Origin: Acestrorhynchus altus
Taxonomy: Eukaryota > Chordata > Actinopteri > Characiformes > Acestrorhynchidae
DNA: 64,000 bases
Reading direction: 5' to 3'
Assembly (NCBI GenBank): GCA_034509495.1
Contig: CM067507.1
Coordinates: forward strand, 12,152,648 to 12,216,647
Both the position numbers and the translations under genes were made by a program. Position 1 is the stretch's first letter; every line of letters starts with the position of its first letter. Below are positions 52,701 to 63,455 of this stretch, in pieces. Below the pieces are notes generated by a model that saw nothing but the letters and a program-made list of their open reading frames with translations, searched no databases and was not told the origin of the DNA.

Positions 52701-53877
52701 GTGACTTTAGTTATTTTCTTTGAAACACAGCTCCTCATGTCTCTTTTGACACCCATGTCACCCATTGTCTTATCTTCTGTCAGAACTCCTCTTTTTCAAA
52801 CTCTCCTCAGCTATTTAACACCCCATCAGGAACACGTCGCCAAATAAATCATTTTCATTTTTCTGCTGTTTGTAATGAAAGCATTTTGGTGTTAAGGATT
52901 AATTTGTAAAACTGTACCTAAGAATTTTCACCTGCGACAGCAATTTCAAACAATCCCAATTAGGTGGGAAACCTGTGAACCTGGCAACCCTGCTGGAAAA
53001 TTGTCCAGTTTTGGCTCTGCTAACAACCAAACGCTACAGAGCTACGGAGCTACAGAGTCTGGAAAAGGTACAGAATCACACTGGCAATAAAATGTTACAG
53101 GGAAGCAGGACTCGAGTAGAACTGTATTCAACCCTTTCTGCACCTCTAGGGTTTTCTGTGGTTATTTGAGCGAATCAAATTCTGGTGTGGACAATAATAT
53201 AGATACTGGTGGGAAAACGTCACTTCCTTCCATGCTAATATTATGTCCTCGGTATAAACTGTGTCTAGTTCAGCACATGCAACTACAATCATGGGGAAGA
53301 CTGGCGACTTGTCCAGAAGACGATTGTTGACAGGGGGTGAGGTAGAGCCCTGCTGTAGAATTAGTCTGAGAACCTCTCTAGAACAGTATTGGGGGTGGAG
53401 CCCCTGTTCTAGAGAGGTTCTGACTAATCCTACAGCAGGGCTCTACCCCCCAATACTGTTCTAGATAGGTTCAGACTAATCCTGCTGCAGAGCTCCCCCC
53501 AATATTGTTCTAGATAGGTTCTGTGAAAGTTAACAGTGAAAGATGTAAGTTCCTGTACTTCTGAAGATAGCTTCAGCTCTTCTTCTGAAATCAGCTGTTT
53601 GCCCCTGTGTGGGGCAGTTGTGCTGGGACTCACCGTTGCTCAGGTGAGAGTCAGTGGAGGCCTCTTCAGGCTGCTCCGGTGGTGGAGGAGCAGGAGGCTG
53701 CTGCTCCATGTTGTGCAGCTTCTGCTTTAAGTCTCGGTTCTCCCTCTGGCTTCTCCTGATCTCCGTCTGTAGGGACTGGACCCAGTTGTCCGCCAGCGCG
53801 CAGATATCCGACACGGCCGTTTTCATCAGCGTGTCCAGGATGGCCGTCAGCTGCACCTGAAAGTGGGACTCCACCAT
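46716..53877 (-). CDS. C2H2 zinc-finger protein A: N-terminal coiled coil plus four fingers (4 exons, 415 aa)
   Basis: Presumed nuclear DNA-binding protein. Minus-strand exons in order are 53634-53877, 52010-52071, 51419-51515 and 46716-47560; phases match and total 416 codons with stop. Exon 1 starts at the ATG at 53877 in a good context (aacATGG); the frame stays open upstream but has no other ATG. It encodes a coiled-coil segment (QVQLTAILDTLMKTAVSDI, then QTEIRRSQRENRDLKQKL). Exon 2 encodes a short Ser/Thr linker ending NGQW, and exon 3 an acidic VLVGTKAEVMDRSIAERE segment. Exon 4 holds an acidic spacer and four C2H2 fingers. Fingers 1-3 are joined by TGERPF and SGARPY; a 15-residue non-canonical linker precedes finger 4. 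No KRAB, SCAN or BTB domain is seen. It is the tandem paralogue of the gene at 55757-62524. Exon 3 has a second in-frame acceptor 15 bases in. Confidence 0.85.
48615..50750 (+). mobile_element. L2-type LINE relic, antisense within intron 3 of zinc-finger gene A
   Basis: Starts near gacggcaccgagcatggctg, typical of fish L2 5' regions. Plus-strand peptide pieces follow in order: FKSDHCTILLLPTYTSKLKQ (49308 on), VDWEMFCDSSNSINKYTD, FIRKCIEVVVPTKTFRVHP, then RGIKFLGVYISEELTQ (50200) and RTFYTCTVKNILTGCITTWY (50340). The RT core is largely lost and stops are frequent. Confidence 0.75.
51139..51310 (+). mobile_element. Short processed retrocopy with 17-bp target-site duplication
   Basis: aaaaggctgcttctcaa occurs at 51139-51155 and again at 51294-51310. 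The 138 bases between end in AATAAA (51274-51279) and an A-rich tail, so they look like the 3' end of a reverse-transcribed message. No open reading frame; source gene unknown. Confidence 0.7.
53341..53525. repeat. Hairpin plus direct repeats of a 45-bp unit in intron 1 of zinc-finger gene A
   Basis: Arm 53341-53385 (ggtagagccctgctgtagaa onward) is the reverse complement, with few differences, of 53405-53447. Two further partial copies follow in the right-arm orientation at about 53454-53495 and 53501-53525, each with a C-rich spacer and ttctagataggttc. Confidence 0.85.
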
Positions 53878-54341
53878 GTTTCTGAGGTCAACCGCTCCCT
53901 GCGAATCAGCCCAACTCACATTTAAGCTCTTCTTTCGGCCCTGTTTCACCAGCTCCTGAACCAGCCTCACTCCACACGACCAGTCCGGCGAGGAAGGCTG
54001 TGGTCCAATAAGCCCGTCTGAGCCCCGACTAGCAGTGACGTCAACCTCAAAACTCAGATTCGAAACGGAATCGATTCACTTGAATCAATGAAACAATCGT
54101 CATTCCTTTTCACTCGGGAGCATTTACCCTCCAAAGTAAGACTGTAACGTTACAACAGAAAAATAACAAGGATAAATTAAGAGAGAGGGAACAAAATGAA
54201 ACTAATTAACAATTCAACTAAGTATATTTCATATAAAAAGAATAAAATATGTAAAATAACAACTATCTATATAAATTACTGAGTTTAAATAGAATTGATA
54301 AATCGATAAGAAATCGTATTTAAAGTAAACCAAGATATTTC

Positions 54342-54343
<2 letters not shown>

Positions 54344-54392
<49 letters not shown>
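54344..54392 (+). repeat. (TA)n microsatellite between the zinc-finger genes
   Basis: About 24 TA units in the intergenic stretch 53878-55756, which otherwise has a CpG-rich start (upstream of gene A) and no recognisable gene. Confidence 0.95.
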
Positions 54393-54396
<4 letters not shown>

Positions 54397-55756
54397 CATA
54401 TTCATTATTATTATTACGTTTGAATTCAATGTAACACTAAAATCGGTTTTCCACTAGTAAACGGGACAGTTTACACTATTTTTGCAAGCTGACTTCGTCA
54501 GTTTCTGATGAAGACTTAAGAGTGCAGCAAGGGGTCCATTCGGAACACAGCCTCCTTCCCTCGACTGTTCTCTCGTTCGGGCCGGGGATGTGCGCCACCT
54601 GTTGGCTGAGCGGTAAAACAACACAAGCGCTGCAGACACAATAAAAGTCCTCGATGTTGTGACATCATTCACAAATGTACCTGTAGCCCATTTTAACCTC
54701 AATCCAATAACGTATTCCATCTGAAGAACACAATCCTTCAAATAATCCCGACATCACTAAACTGCTGAATTACTATTACTGTTTTACTAAAATATTGCTA
54801 GTAAAACAAACAAACACACACACACACACAAATGATTGAAATGTAATTTTCTCTGGATAAAAGCATCAGGCAAATGTCCATTCTTTATATGAATGAAGGG
54901 CCTGACTCAATAATCCAGGTTTGAATTAAATGTGATAACATGGGTAAAAAAACACTGAATGGCTGTCAAATACCAGATGCAGGCTAAAGCAGTTCACTTC
55001 AGGTGAGGTTTTATTTTCCAGTGAGGGCAACATTTTCTAATTCCTCTACTAAAACAAGAAAACAAAGAAGAAAAACAAGGCTGTAACCAACATTAAAGTA
55101 CCTTAAACCCACACCAAACTCCTCTAAACAAAGATTACCACCTTAAGGCAAACAATACATAAGCTTCCAGCACAGAACAGCACAGTACAGTAGCCTGTGG
55201 TTAAATTTTATTGCTGGGCAAGAAAACAAAGAGGGACAAAATTAGAACATTACATTTGGGAATATTAACCAATGAAAACTCAAGACAAGATAACTGCTAT
55301 TCAATAATAGTGGCACAGTTTCTGGAAAAAACACTACATATGGATCAGCTGCTACAGTCAGGAAACTGTTGTCACTAATAGGGTTGATGATTGTACATTA
55401 GTATTTATGTTAATAATCCCCTCCCCCAGCACTTAGCTCTGGAACAGTGGAACTGTGTTCTCTGGAGCTACGGAGTGTGATTCAGTACCTTTGTGATGAG
55501 TTGCTCGCTAAAACAAACTCAGATCTTTTCAGATATTTTCCTGCTTCCAACACAACTTCAAATAACTGCCACCTAGTTTGTAGGTCCAAAACCTTAACCA
55601 GTGCAACTGTACCTAAATAATCAATGTTATTCACTTGAAGTCAGAGGTTATGGCTGGCCATATTGGCAAGTTATGTCAGCAGTCTTTGTGTGCATAGCAA
55701 GAAGTCATTTGGGCATTTATTGTATGACGACAATTTAAATATTACAAGTTTGAGAC

Positions 55757-58700
55757 CTACACATGCATTCGCTGATGTTTCTTTAGACTGCTGGGGTCTG
55801 CAAATGACTTTGGGCAGAGTGTGCAGGCATAGGGTTTTGCACCAGTGTGGATATTCTGGTGGATTTTTAAGTTGTGTTTCAGAACAAAACTCTTCCCGCA
55901 CCATGTACACGTGTAGGGCCTTTCACCCGTGTGCATTGTGAGATGGTATGAAAGCCCTTGTTTGGTTGAAAGGCTCTTTCCACAGATATTACAAATGAAC
56001 TGACATTTGGAAGTGCGGTTGCTCTGCTGTAGTTCTCGGCAGTGCATCCTCTTGTGTCTTCCAAATGGGCTCGGATCAGCAAAGGATTTCGGGCAGAGCG
56101 TGCAGACATAGGGCTTTGCTCCTGTGTGGATGTTCTGGTGGATTTGGAGGTTACTTCGATTGACAAACCTCTTGCCACACTGCGAGCATGCATATGGCCT
56201 CTCTCCGGTATGCATTGTGAAATGAACTGTAAGGGAATACTTTGAGGAAAGACTTTTCCCACATATATTACAAATATATCTTGGCCCCTTCTGTTTCCTG
56301 CTGTGGGATGGATCTTGGTCTCGCTCTCCTAAACCAGCAGTTTGAAGCAGGTGTGTAGTTGATGCATCAGCATTTCCCTCTAATGTAGCAAACATGCTGC
56401 AGTCTGAGAGGGTATTCAGAGATTCTGAGTTATTAGGCAGAAGTGCAGAGCTCTTCAGATCAAGTGGCATGAAGTTTGTGGTGTAAAATTCATCATCATC
56501 TCTTTCCAGATCCTCATCCTCCTCTTCCGTTTTATGGGGAAAGAGGTGGTGTTCTTGTTGTGTACTATGATCTTCTGTCTCACATTCTTCATTCTCCTCT
56601 TCTGATTTATGTGAAAAGAGGTGGTGTTCATGTGTGCTATGATCTGTCTGACATTCTTTATCCACTGCCAAACATTCCTGAGTGTAATCTTCACTGCCCC
56701 TGCGGTCCTCTCGACTGTGATCAGCTTTGAGGTTTTGGATCTCAGGCTCAGTTTTTCTCTCATGTTCAGCCGTCATTCCTGAAAACTGATCATTTCCTTT
56801 GTTGTCTGTGTAAGCAGTATCGTGAAGTATGTCACTGCATGCTGCTGCAAAGAAAGCAGTACCAGGAAATTAGTTACATAAAAAATAAATATAATATATT
56901 GAAATCAATGTAATGCAACTTTAAAGTACTTGAGAAATATGAAACATCATCTAAAGGGCAAAACTCTAATAACCAGATGGCAACTTTATATTTAGTTAAC
57001 ATTTTATTTTTTGTGCTGATCATCAATAAATAAAATCAATTTCATGTTACTTCCATACAAATATTGTATTTTATGCATTTAATTGGGATATTAAGTGACA
57101 GACCAACACAAAGTAGCAAGTATTTTTGAAGCAAAACATAATAATAATTTAATAAATATCTGAAAAGTGTAGCATGCATCTCAATTCAGCACCCTGTGCT
57201 TCAATACCCCTAAATAAAATCCACTGTGACCAACTGCCTTCAGAATTAACCTGATTAATAAATAGAGCTGAAGGCCTCACAAAGGTTTGTAAGAGAACAT
57301 TAGAGATCAAACAGCATCATGAAAACAAAGAAACACAGCAATCAGGGATAAAGTTGTGGAGAGGTGTAAGTCAGTGTTACGGTATAAAAATATCTTGAGC
57401 TATGAACATCTCGCAGAGTAAAGTTCAACCTATCATCCGAAAACGGGTTTAGCAAAACTGCAAACCTAACAAGACACAAATGTCCACCTAAACTGACAAC
57501 CCGGGCAAGGAGAGCACTAGAGAAGCAGCCAAGAGACCCATGGTCAGTCTGGAGGAGCTGCAGTGATCCACAGTGCAAGTTGGAGAACTTATCCACAGGA
57601 CAACTAGTAGTTGTGTACTCCTTTATGAAAGAGTGGCAAGAAGAAAGACATTTTTGAAAGCAAGACATAAGAAGTCCAGTTAATAGTTTGACAAACGTCA
57701 TGTAGGAGACACAGCAAACGTAGAAGAAGGTTCTCTGGTCAAATGATAACAAAATGTTACACTTTTTGGCATAAACGCAAAATGCAACGTGTGGTAGAAA
57801 ACACCGTACATATCCACTGAACACGTGCAGTCAACACCACACTTTAGAAATTTTTATTTGTAAAATGTTTTGAAAATGTATCATTTTATTTTCACTTCAC
57901 AAATATTTGCTACTTTGTGTTGGTATATCTTAACAAATCCCCCAAAATTCTATTTCACTTTAGGGGGTGTAACATGAAAAACTGTGGAAGTTCAAGTGAT
58001 ACGGATACCTTTTAAAGGGACTTTCTATTGACTTTCATTTTCCATATTTTTTTCATGTAAAATGTCTGAGCTGTCAAAGGGGGAAGTTCACATTACAGAG
58101 CTCAACTGATACAAGTCAGACAATAATATCAGTCAATACTAATTACTCAATGAGTCAATAAAATGACGATTTTATATTTAGGGGCAAAAATTACAGGATG
58201 AAAAAGTGAAATTTAATATATGTAATGGCTTAGTCCAGGGGTGCACATTGAAGCATATCTGATTCAACTAATGAGTTAATTACCAGGTGTTTGAGTTGGG
58301 AAACTAGCAAACTTTGCCCACCAGGACTGGAATTGTGTACCTCTAGCTTAGTCAGTAGGAACACCACAGACAGTAATTTTGCTCTTAACAAACGTAAAAG
58401 ACATAGTAGTACACAAACATGGAAAAGACTTATCTGAGCCATTAAAGGTGTCCTAAAATAGAAAATTATTGACTGAATATTCAATAATGAGAGTTTGGTA
58501 CAAACACAAACTGTGAACCTGAAAGTACTGTCTTTTCATTTAAAAGAAAGTGCAGAAAATCAAATTAGAGCTGTAAATCAAAAGGGCCAATTCCAAAACT
58601 CCAACAATGTCATTATATTTATGCTCCCAAAACTTTTACAGGAGACTAAGACTGTAGGAGTCTATTATCATCCTGTTATCTTTATGTTTTTGAGCAACTG

Positions 58701-60422
58701 AAAACCACGAGGCATCAAATTCAACTAACGGTATCAACCATCCAACAATTTCAGTTTCCCTCCATCATGTGACCTCAAACATATTCTTTTCCACTTTGGT
58801 GGAGTTCATACATGATATATTCATGTATGTAAAATTAATGGCCTAAATCTAGTTGGTTGTAGACTGGATAATTCAATGTTTGTGCATCAGGACTGAAAGC
58901 CATCCTAGATCACCATTCATTGTAGGATGGCATATGAAGTTTACTTCTGTCCACTGACCTGCATAATGATACCACTGATTTAAAAAAAATATAGCAAAAC
59001 AATTAGAAAACTGATACATACTGTTTATCTATTGTACACATTTGTGAATGAATCCCTAAATGAAAAGGAAAACAACTGGTAAAAAAAATCAAATGAACAC
59101 TCATTGATTATGACAAGACAGCTCTACGTTAATCTTACCATACAATTTGTTCTGTGTTCTGCCAGCAATCAATATCTCCATCTCTTCCTCTTTCAGTCCT
59201 GGTAGGGCAGGGATCCGCCGCTGCTATATCACATAAACAGATAAACAGAAAAGGAAAGGATTGAGCCATAAACCTGACATGTACTGAATATTTTTCCAGT
59301 AGACTGTCTTTATTAGCACTGTTTGAAAAAGAATGTAATTAACCAGAATGCAAAATAAATAAATAAAATATCACTCACCCACTGACCTCCTCTAGGGCCT
59401 GTAGATTCAGTCTCAGTGTTTCTCTTTTTCAAACACTCTGCTAAAAATGGACAATAAGAATGTACATCACATTTGTTAAATTTACACATAAATTTTATCA
59501 TTATGGTGAGAATTACAGTAAAAAGCTGTTTTAAGGGTTTTACTGCCTATGCTGGTAGATTGTGATCCACATGTACAGAACAGAAAAAGAACAGGAAATG
59601 TAAAACAAGGCTGAAGCTTGAACTGATTGAAAATGTTTTAAATTCAGCTTTGCAATGGTTCATGGTCCAATGGTTCAGTATGCAGTAATTAGAATAATCT
59701 GTCCTAAATTGACTGAAAAACTCTGGTCCAGTGAACACTGTAAAACTGTCATTTAATGAAAACATCAAATAAAAACATAAAATAAGTACAAATTAAATTA
59801 TGTAAATTATGTAACTTAGTAAAAGCATAGTTTAGCTGAATGAGTTTAAAATTCATTTTAAATTTGCTATACACAATCTGAACACCTTGATATCAACTTC
59901 AACAAAATACCCAAACCTGTGCTCTTTAATCAAATTAAGTAAGTTTCTATATCAGTAATGGAGTACAGTTTCAGTAACAGGTATTATTTTATAACTATGT
60001 TCAAGCTATGCTTGCTAACACTCATGTGCACTGAAAAGACACTGTATTAAAGTCTACGCCTTAACAGCCATGTAAACTAACACATTAAATATTAAATGCT
60101 TTATTTACAAATGATATATTGATATAATCGCATCAACTTCCAGAAACAATTATATCATTAACACAAAAAAATGAATATGAAAAAAGAGTAAATGGCTATT
60201 AAAGAAAAAGTTAACACTGTATTTCTCCACTTTGCCTGAAAGACATTTCATTCTCTCACCCCATTTCTATCTCCATGTTTAGCAGTTGGTATGAGTTTCT
60301 TGAGCTCAAATGCTGTTTTTGGTTTGTGCCCATGTTTGGTTACTGTTCATTACTGTGCAATATTTAAACACTGGATTCATCTTTCCAAAGCATTGTTCCT
60401 GCTGTTTGTCTCTGTGTTCTCT

Positions 60423-60492
<70 letters not shown>

Positions 60493-62524
60493 TACAGCAT
60501 GGCTTTCCTACTTTCACAAAACTTTGGTCTGTCTCTAATGATAGATGCTGCACGTTGACATCAATTGCAGCAAGAACTACCTGTAGGTCCTATAATGACA
60601 TTTTAGAATTGTTGGTTAGTTATATTACTGACACCCTAAAATAAAGATTTTTTTAAAAAAAGAAAGAAAAAAAAGTTTTCATGGGGTGTTCTATTTAATT
60701 CACATGACTGTTGAATTGTTAATTTGAACATAACTCCCCTCCCCCTACCACCCGTTGATTGTTGACTCTGGCTAGCTGATCAAGGCTGTCTTCAGGAGTT
60801 TGCAGAGCTGTGTTAGCTGTAAACTCGCCATGGCGACTGCTGGACTTCAGCTTTGGCTTCTGGGCAGGGGCACTTTCTGCAGGTGGCCCCTAGGCCTTCA
60901 CAGCTTATCTCTATGTCTGTGTTGAATTATGTGTGCTTTAAGTGCCTGGATGTTTTTTTACCTACCTAAACTATGCTCCTCCTGGAACATAGTCTGGGTG
61001 TGTTTTTTTCTTCCTTCCTTACCTCATGTATTCTGCTATTGTTTTTCTAACTAATTCTTTCCAGTTGAGTGAACGCTGTGCACGTATGGCTGCCGCTGCT
61101 CTCCGGTGTTGTTGTTTTGTTTGTTTTGTATTTTGTAAAGTGTCCTCGAGTATCCAGAAAGGCGCTTAAAAATAAAATGTATTATTAGTACCATTATTAT
61201 TATAACTCCGGACCTTTTAGATCCAGACTTCCAAATATCAGCATGATGCAGACTACAGAATGACACCTAATTAATGCTCTATATCCATTAAGAAGGAAGA
61301 TTATGAGAAGTGGGATTTATCAGTATATACATTGTGTTATTTTAATCTTATGAAATATGCCTGGGAAATATAATGCTACATTATTATTGTAACATGTTAC
61401 ATGGTACCTGGTGTAACATTTTTCTAAGCACAATGTTTTGATGAGTGTTCTAGAAGTACTGACTAACTGCATGTTTCATTACAAATAGAGTAGGATTAGT
61501 GCATTTAACCTGGGTTCAGTGTAGAGCAGTGTGTGATAATTTGAATAAAATAATTTGCAATTTGAGGCAAATAGATAGATTGTTGGCATGTGGTCTGACA
61601 TATAGAGACAGCTTTAAGACAAAATTAAAGAATCCTTCCTGTTCTTGTATGTGAGGGACATTTGGGACAGAGGTTTTAATGGAGACATGTTCTTTGTAAG
61701 CTCCTGTTCAGGCTCTAATACTCACATTTTTTGTGTCATTGAGAAATAAAACACTGTGGTCATTTATTAATGAATTTAAAAGGCTTCCATGTGCTTTCTT
61801 GTGGGCTGATGTAGTTATATATATATATATATATGTATATAGGTGGGTGCTGAGGTGGGACAGGTTAAGAGCCCCTGCTCTAGGGTTCATACAGTGTACA
61901 TCAAAAAGACTCCTCTGATCACAGCTTTTTAAATTCAGAGGTTTTTTTAACAGCCAGTTTGTTCCTCTGCTCTTCTGAGAGTTTTACACTTGCTGTAGGA
62001 ACATTGCTGTACGGATCTAACTGCATACAGCCACAGGAGCATTAGTGAGGTCATGTGCTGATGTTGGGTGTTCTGGATCAGTGCCCAATCTACTTCTCAT
62101 ACTTTTCTCAGGAGGACAGACAGGAGTGTGCACTTGTATAATGGTGAAGTAATGCAGTAATTACGGGGTGTGTGGATACTTTTGGAGATATTGTAAACAT
62201 GCAGACAGGCCGAGTGCTTCAGATCTCCTTCACAGGCCACCAACCTTGTGCTTCTTTCAGAACCTCGTCATTAGGTTCCGGCGGACGGTCGCGTGTGCCC
62301 TGATGTGCCACCCCCTCTGCCCGTGTGCTGTGGGAGATGGTTTGCTCCATGATGCGGAGTCTGCGCCGCAGCTCCTGGTTCTCGCTCCTACTGACTGTGA
62401 GCTCGCTCTGCAGGGCGGCGTTCCAGCGGCTCGCGAGCGCGCAGACGTCCTTCAGCAGCGCGTCCACCAGAGCCTTCAGCTCCATATCAAAGCCCAGGCA
62501 GCACGTCGCACTCGGCGCCTCCAT
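55757..62524 (-). CDS. C2H2 zinc-finger protein B: N-terminal coiled coil plus six fingers (4 exons, 503 aa)
   Basis: Presumed nuclear DNA-binding protein. Minus-strand exons in order are 62245-62524, 59379-59437, 59139-59223 and 55757-56844, giving 504 codons with stop and consistent phases. Exon 1 (ATG at 62524) lies in CpG-rich DNA and encodes a helix resembling gene A: LKALVDALLKDVCALASRWN, then SENQELRRRLRIMEQ. Exon 2 (TETESTGPRGGQW) and exon 3 (IPALPGLKEEEMEILIAG) match gene A in place, phase and pattern. Exon 4 has an acidic spacer with two near-copies of a HHLF-HK segment, then six C2H2 fingers as two blocks of three, separated by a 15-residue linker. The stop follows one residue after the last His of finger 6. 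The exon 1 donor (GTTGGT) is weak but is the only one keeping phase. Exons 2 and 3 both have AG-CAG tandem acceptors. Confidence 0.85.
56844..59138 (-). other. Intron 3 of zinc-finger gene B
   Basis: Holds the Tc1 relic at 57065-58012. The rest, including 58013-59138, is AT-rich with no exon I can recognise. A segment at about 58232-58345 (ccaggggtgcacattg onward) resembles a dispersed fish repeat end but is unclassified. Confidence 0.4.
57065..58012 (+). mobile_element. Tc1-family relic in intron 3 of zinc-finger gene B
   Basis: Transposase relic in plus orientation: gggataaagttgtggagagg, ccacctaaactgacaacccg, ggaggagctgcagtgatcca and gagtggcaagaagaaag. The second half of the gene is deleted, and the right end resumes at about 57843 with a TIR-like stretch. 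Same family as 16389-20640; ccttcagaatt and taaatagag are shared just before the reading frame in both. Confidence 0.75.
60423..60489 (+). repeat. (GT)n microsatellite
   Basis: About 33 GT units. Confidence 0.97.
60780..61205 (+). mobile_element. Retroposon 3' end with ATT-rich tail
   Basis: gtcctcgagtatccagaaag followed by gcgcttaaaaataaaatgta and an ATT-type tail resembles the 3' end of fish non-LTR retroposons (…aaaggcgct…aaataaa). The body upstream has no reading frame. Confidence 0.5.
61950..62196. mobile_element. MITE-like fragment
   Basis: Shares gcattagtgaggtca, gatgttgggtg and ttctggatca with 540-830, and ends with gtggatacttttggagatat, a common end for ACACTATATGG-type elements. 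It stops just short of exon 1 of zinc-finger gene B. Confidence 0.5.
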
Positions 62525-63455
62525 CTCACACGGCAGGAGGTCCTGTTCCTGCGAGTCAGGGAGTCAGGGAGGAGACCGCCGGAGTCCCCGCCTCCCTGAC
62601 TTCAGGAGTGTTTCCGGTGTTACACTGTAATCTGGCCCCCATACAGCCGCCCCTCTGCCGCGGCATGGCTTATGATTTTTAATTTCAGAAAACAAAACAT
62701 ACTGAATACAGTTTACTACAGGATATTATATGAAAATATTTATATTAAATTAACCACATTTCTGAAAGGTGTAAATAAGTGAATAAATTGTTTAGCTTTG
62801 AATCCACAGTTTCCACCTAAATTCAGTACCAAATAAACTAAATACCAAACTAAATATCCAGCATGCACACATTTCATCCAACAAAGTACAGGAAGAAGGC
62901 AAGATCCTGCTGTACCTAACTGGGGTTAAACAGGCCCCACCCCATTTCCAAACTCAAGTAAGCAGCTCATCAAGTTCCTGTGGTGTTTATGATCAGGGTT
63001 CATACCAAAAACTAGCCCCACACCAAACCACTTCCTGTGGCCAGTTATGACCTGATGAGCTAGACTTCTATTAATAAATGCTACTAGAAGATTAAAGATT
63101 ACCCTACATCTAAAAACTAAGGTTGCTGTGGCTGTTTGTGATCCAATGAGTAATCTTTCCTTAACCGTTTAACTGTCTGCAAAATGACAAGATGAAACAT
63201 CTAACAGCTACACTTTCCTTCATCAGCGTTTTGCTGAATTAAACCTAAGACACCCCCACAAGGCTCATCAATGAAGTCTGGCATCCTAGACCCACTCCCC
63301 TCCAATCTCACAATGAGATTTCACAGGATTTTACTCAACACATACAGCATATGCACAAAACACCCCATCACTCTCGCCTTGCTAGGCCTTCATACTGCCT
63401 TAAACCCTGAGCACTGCTCTTCTTATCCACAACCACTGATTAGCTCTTTCAGCTA
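62525..63455 (+). other. Upstream region of zinc-finger gene B
   Basis: A CpG-rich stretch to about 62665, likely the promoter of gene B, with a gggagtcagggaggag duplication near 62557-62574. The rest is AT-rich with no gene seen. Confidence 0.45.

Larger units (their letters stand above)
59438..62244 (-). other. Intron 1 of zinc-finger gene B
   Basis: 2.8 kb, containing the GT microsatellite, a retroposon tail and a MITE fragment listed separately. 59438-60420 is plain AT-rich DNA. Confidence 0.5.

Noticed and set aside
53878..53970. Upstream extension of exon 1 of zinc-finger gene A to 53970
   Set aside because: The frame stays open to an upstream stop at about 54078, but the codon at 53970 is GTG and there is no ATG before 53877. 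The ATG at 53877 has a strong context and fits the family start.
55879..56262. 127-residue minus-strand frame in gene B
   Set aside because: Alternate frame of the six-finger exon; its repetitive look comes from the repeated finger DNA.
57342..57824. 160-residue minus-strand frame
   Set aside because: It lies antisense over the plus-strand Tc1 relic and shows no domain.
62168..62599. 143-residue plus-strand frame over exon 1 of gene B
   Set aside because: It is antisense to the coiled-coil exon; length comes from GC-rich sequence, and the minus strand matches gene A.
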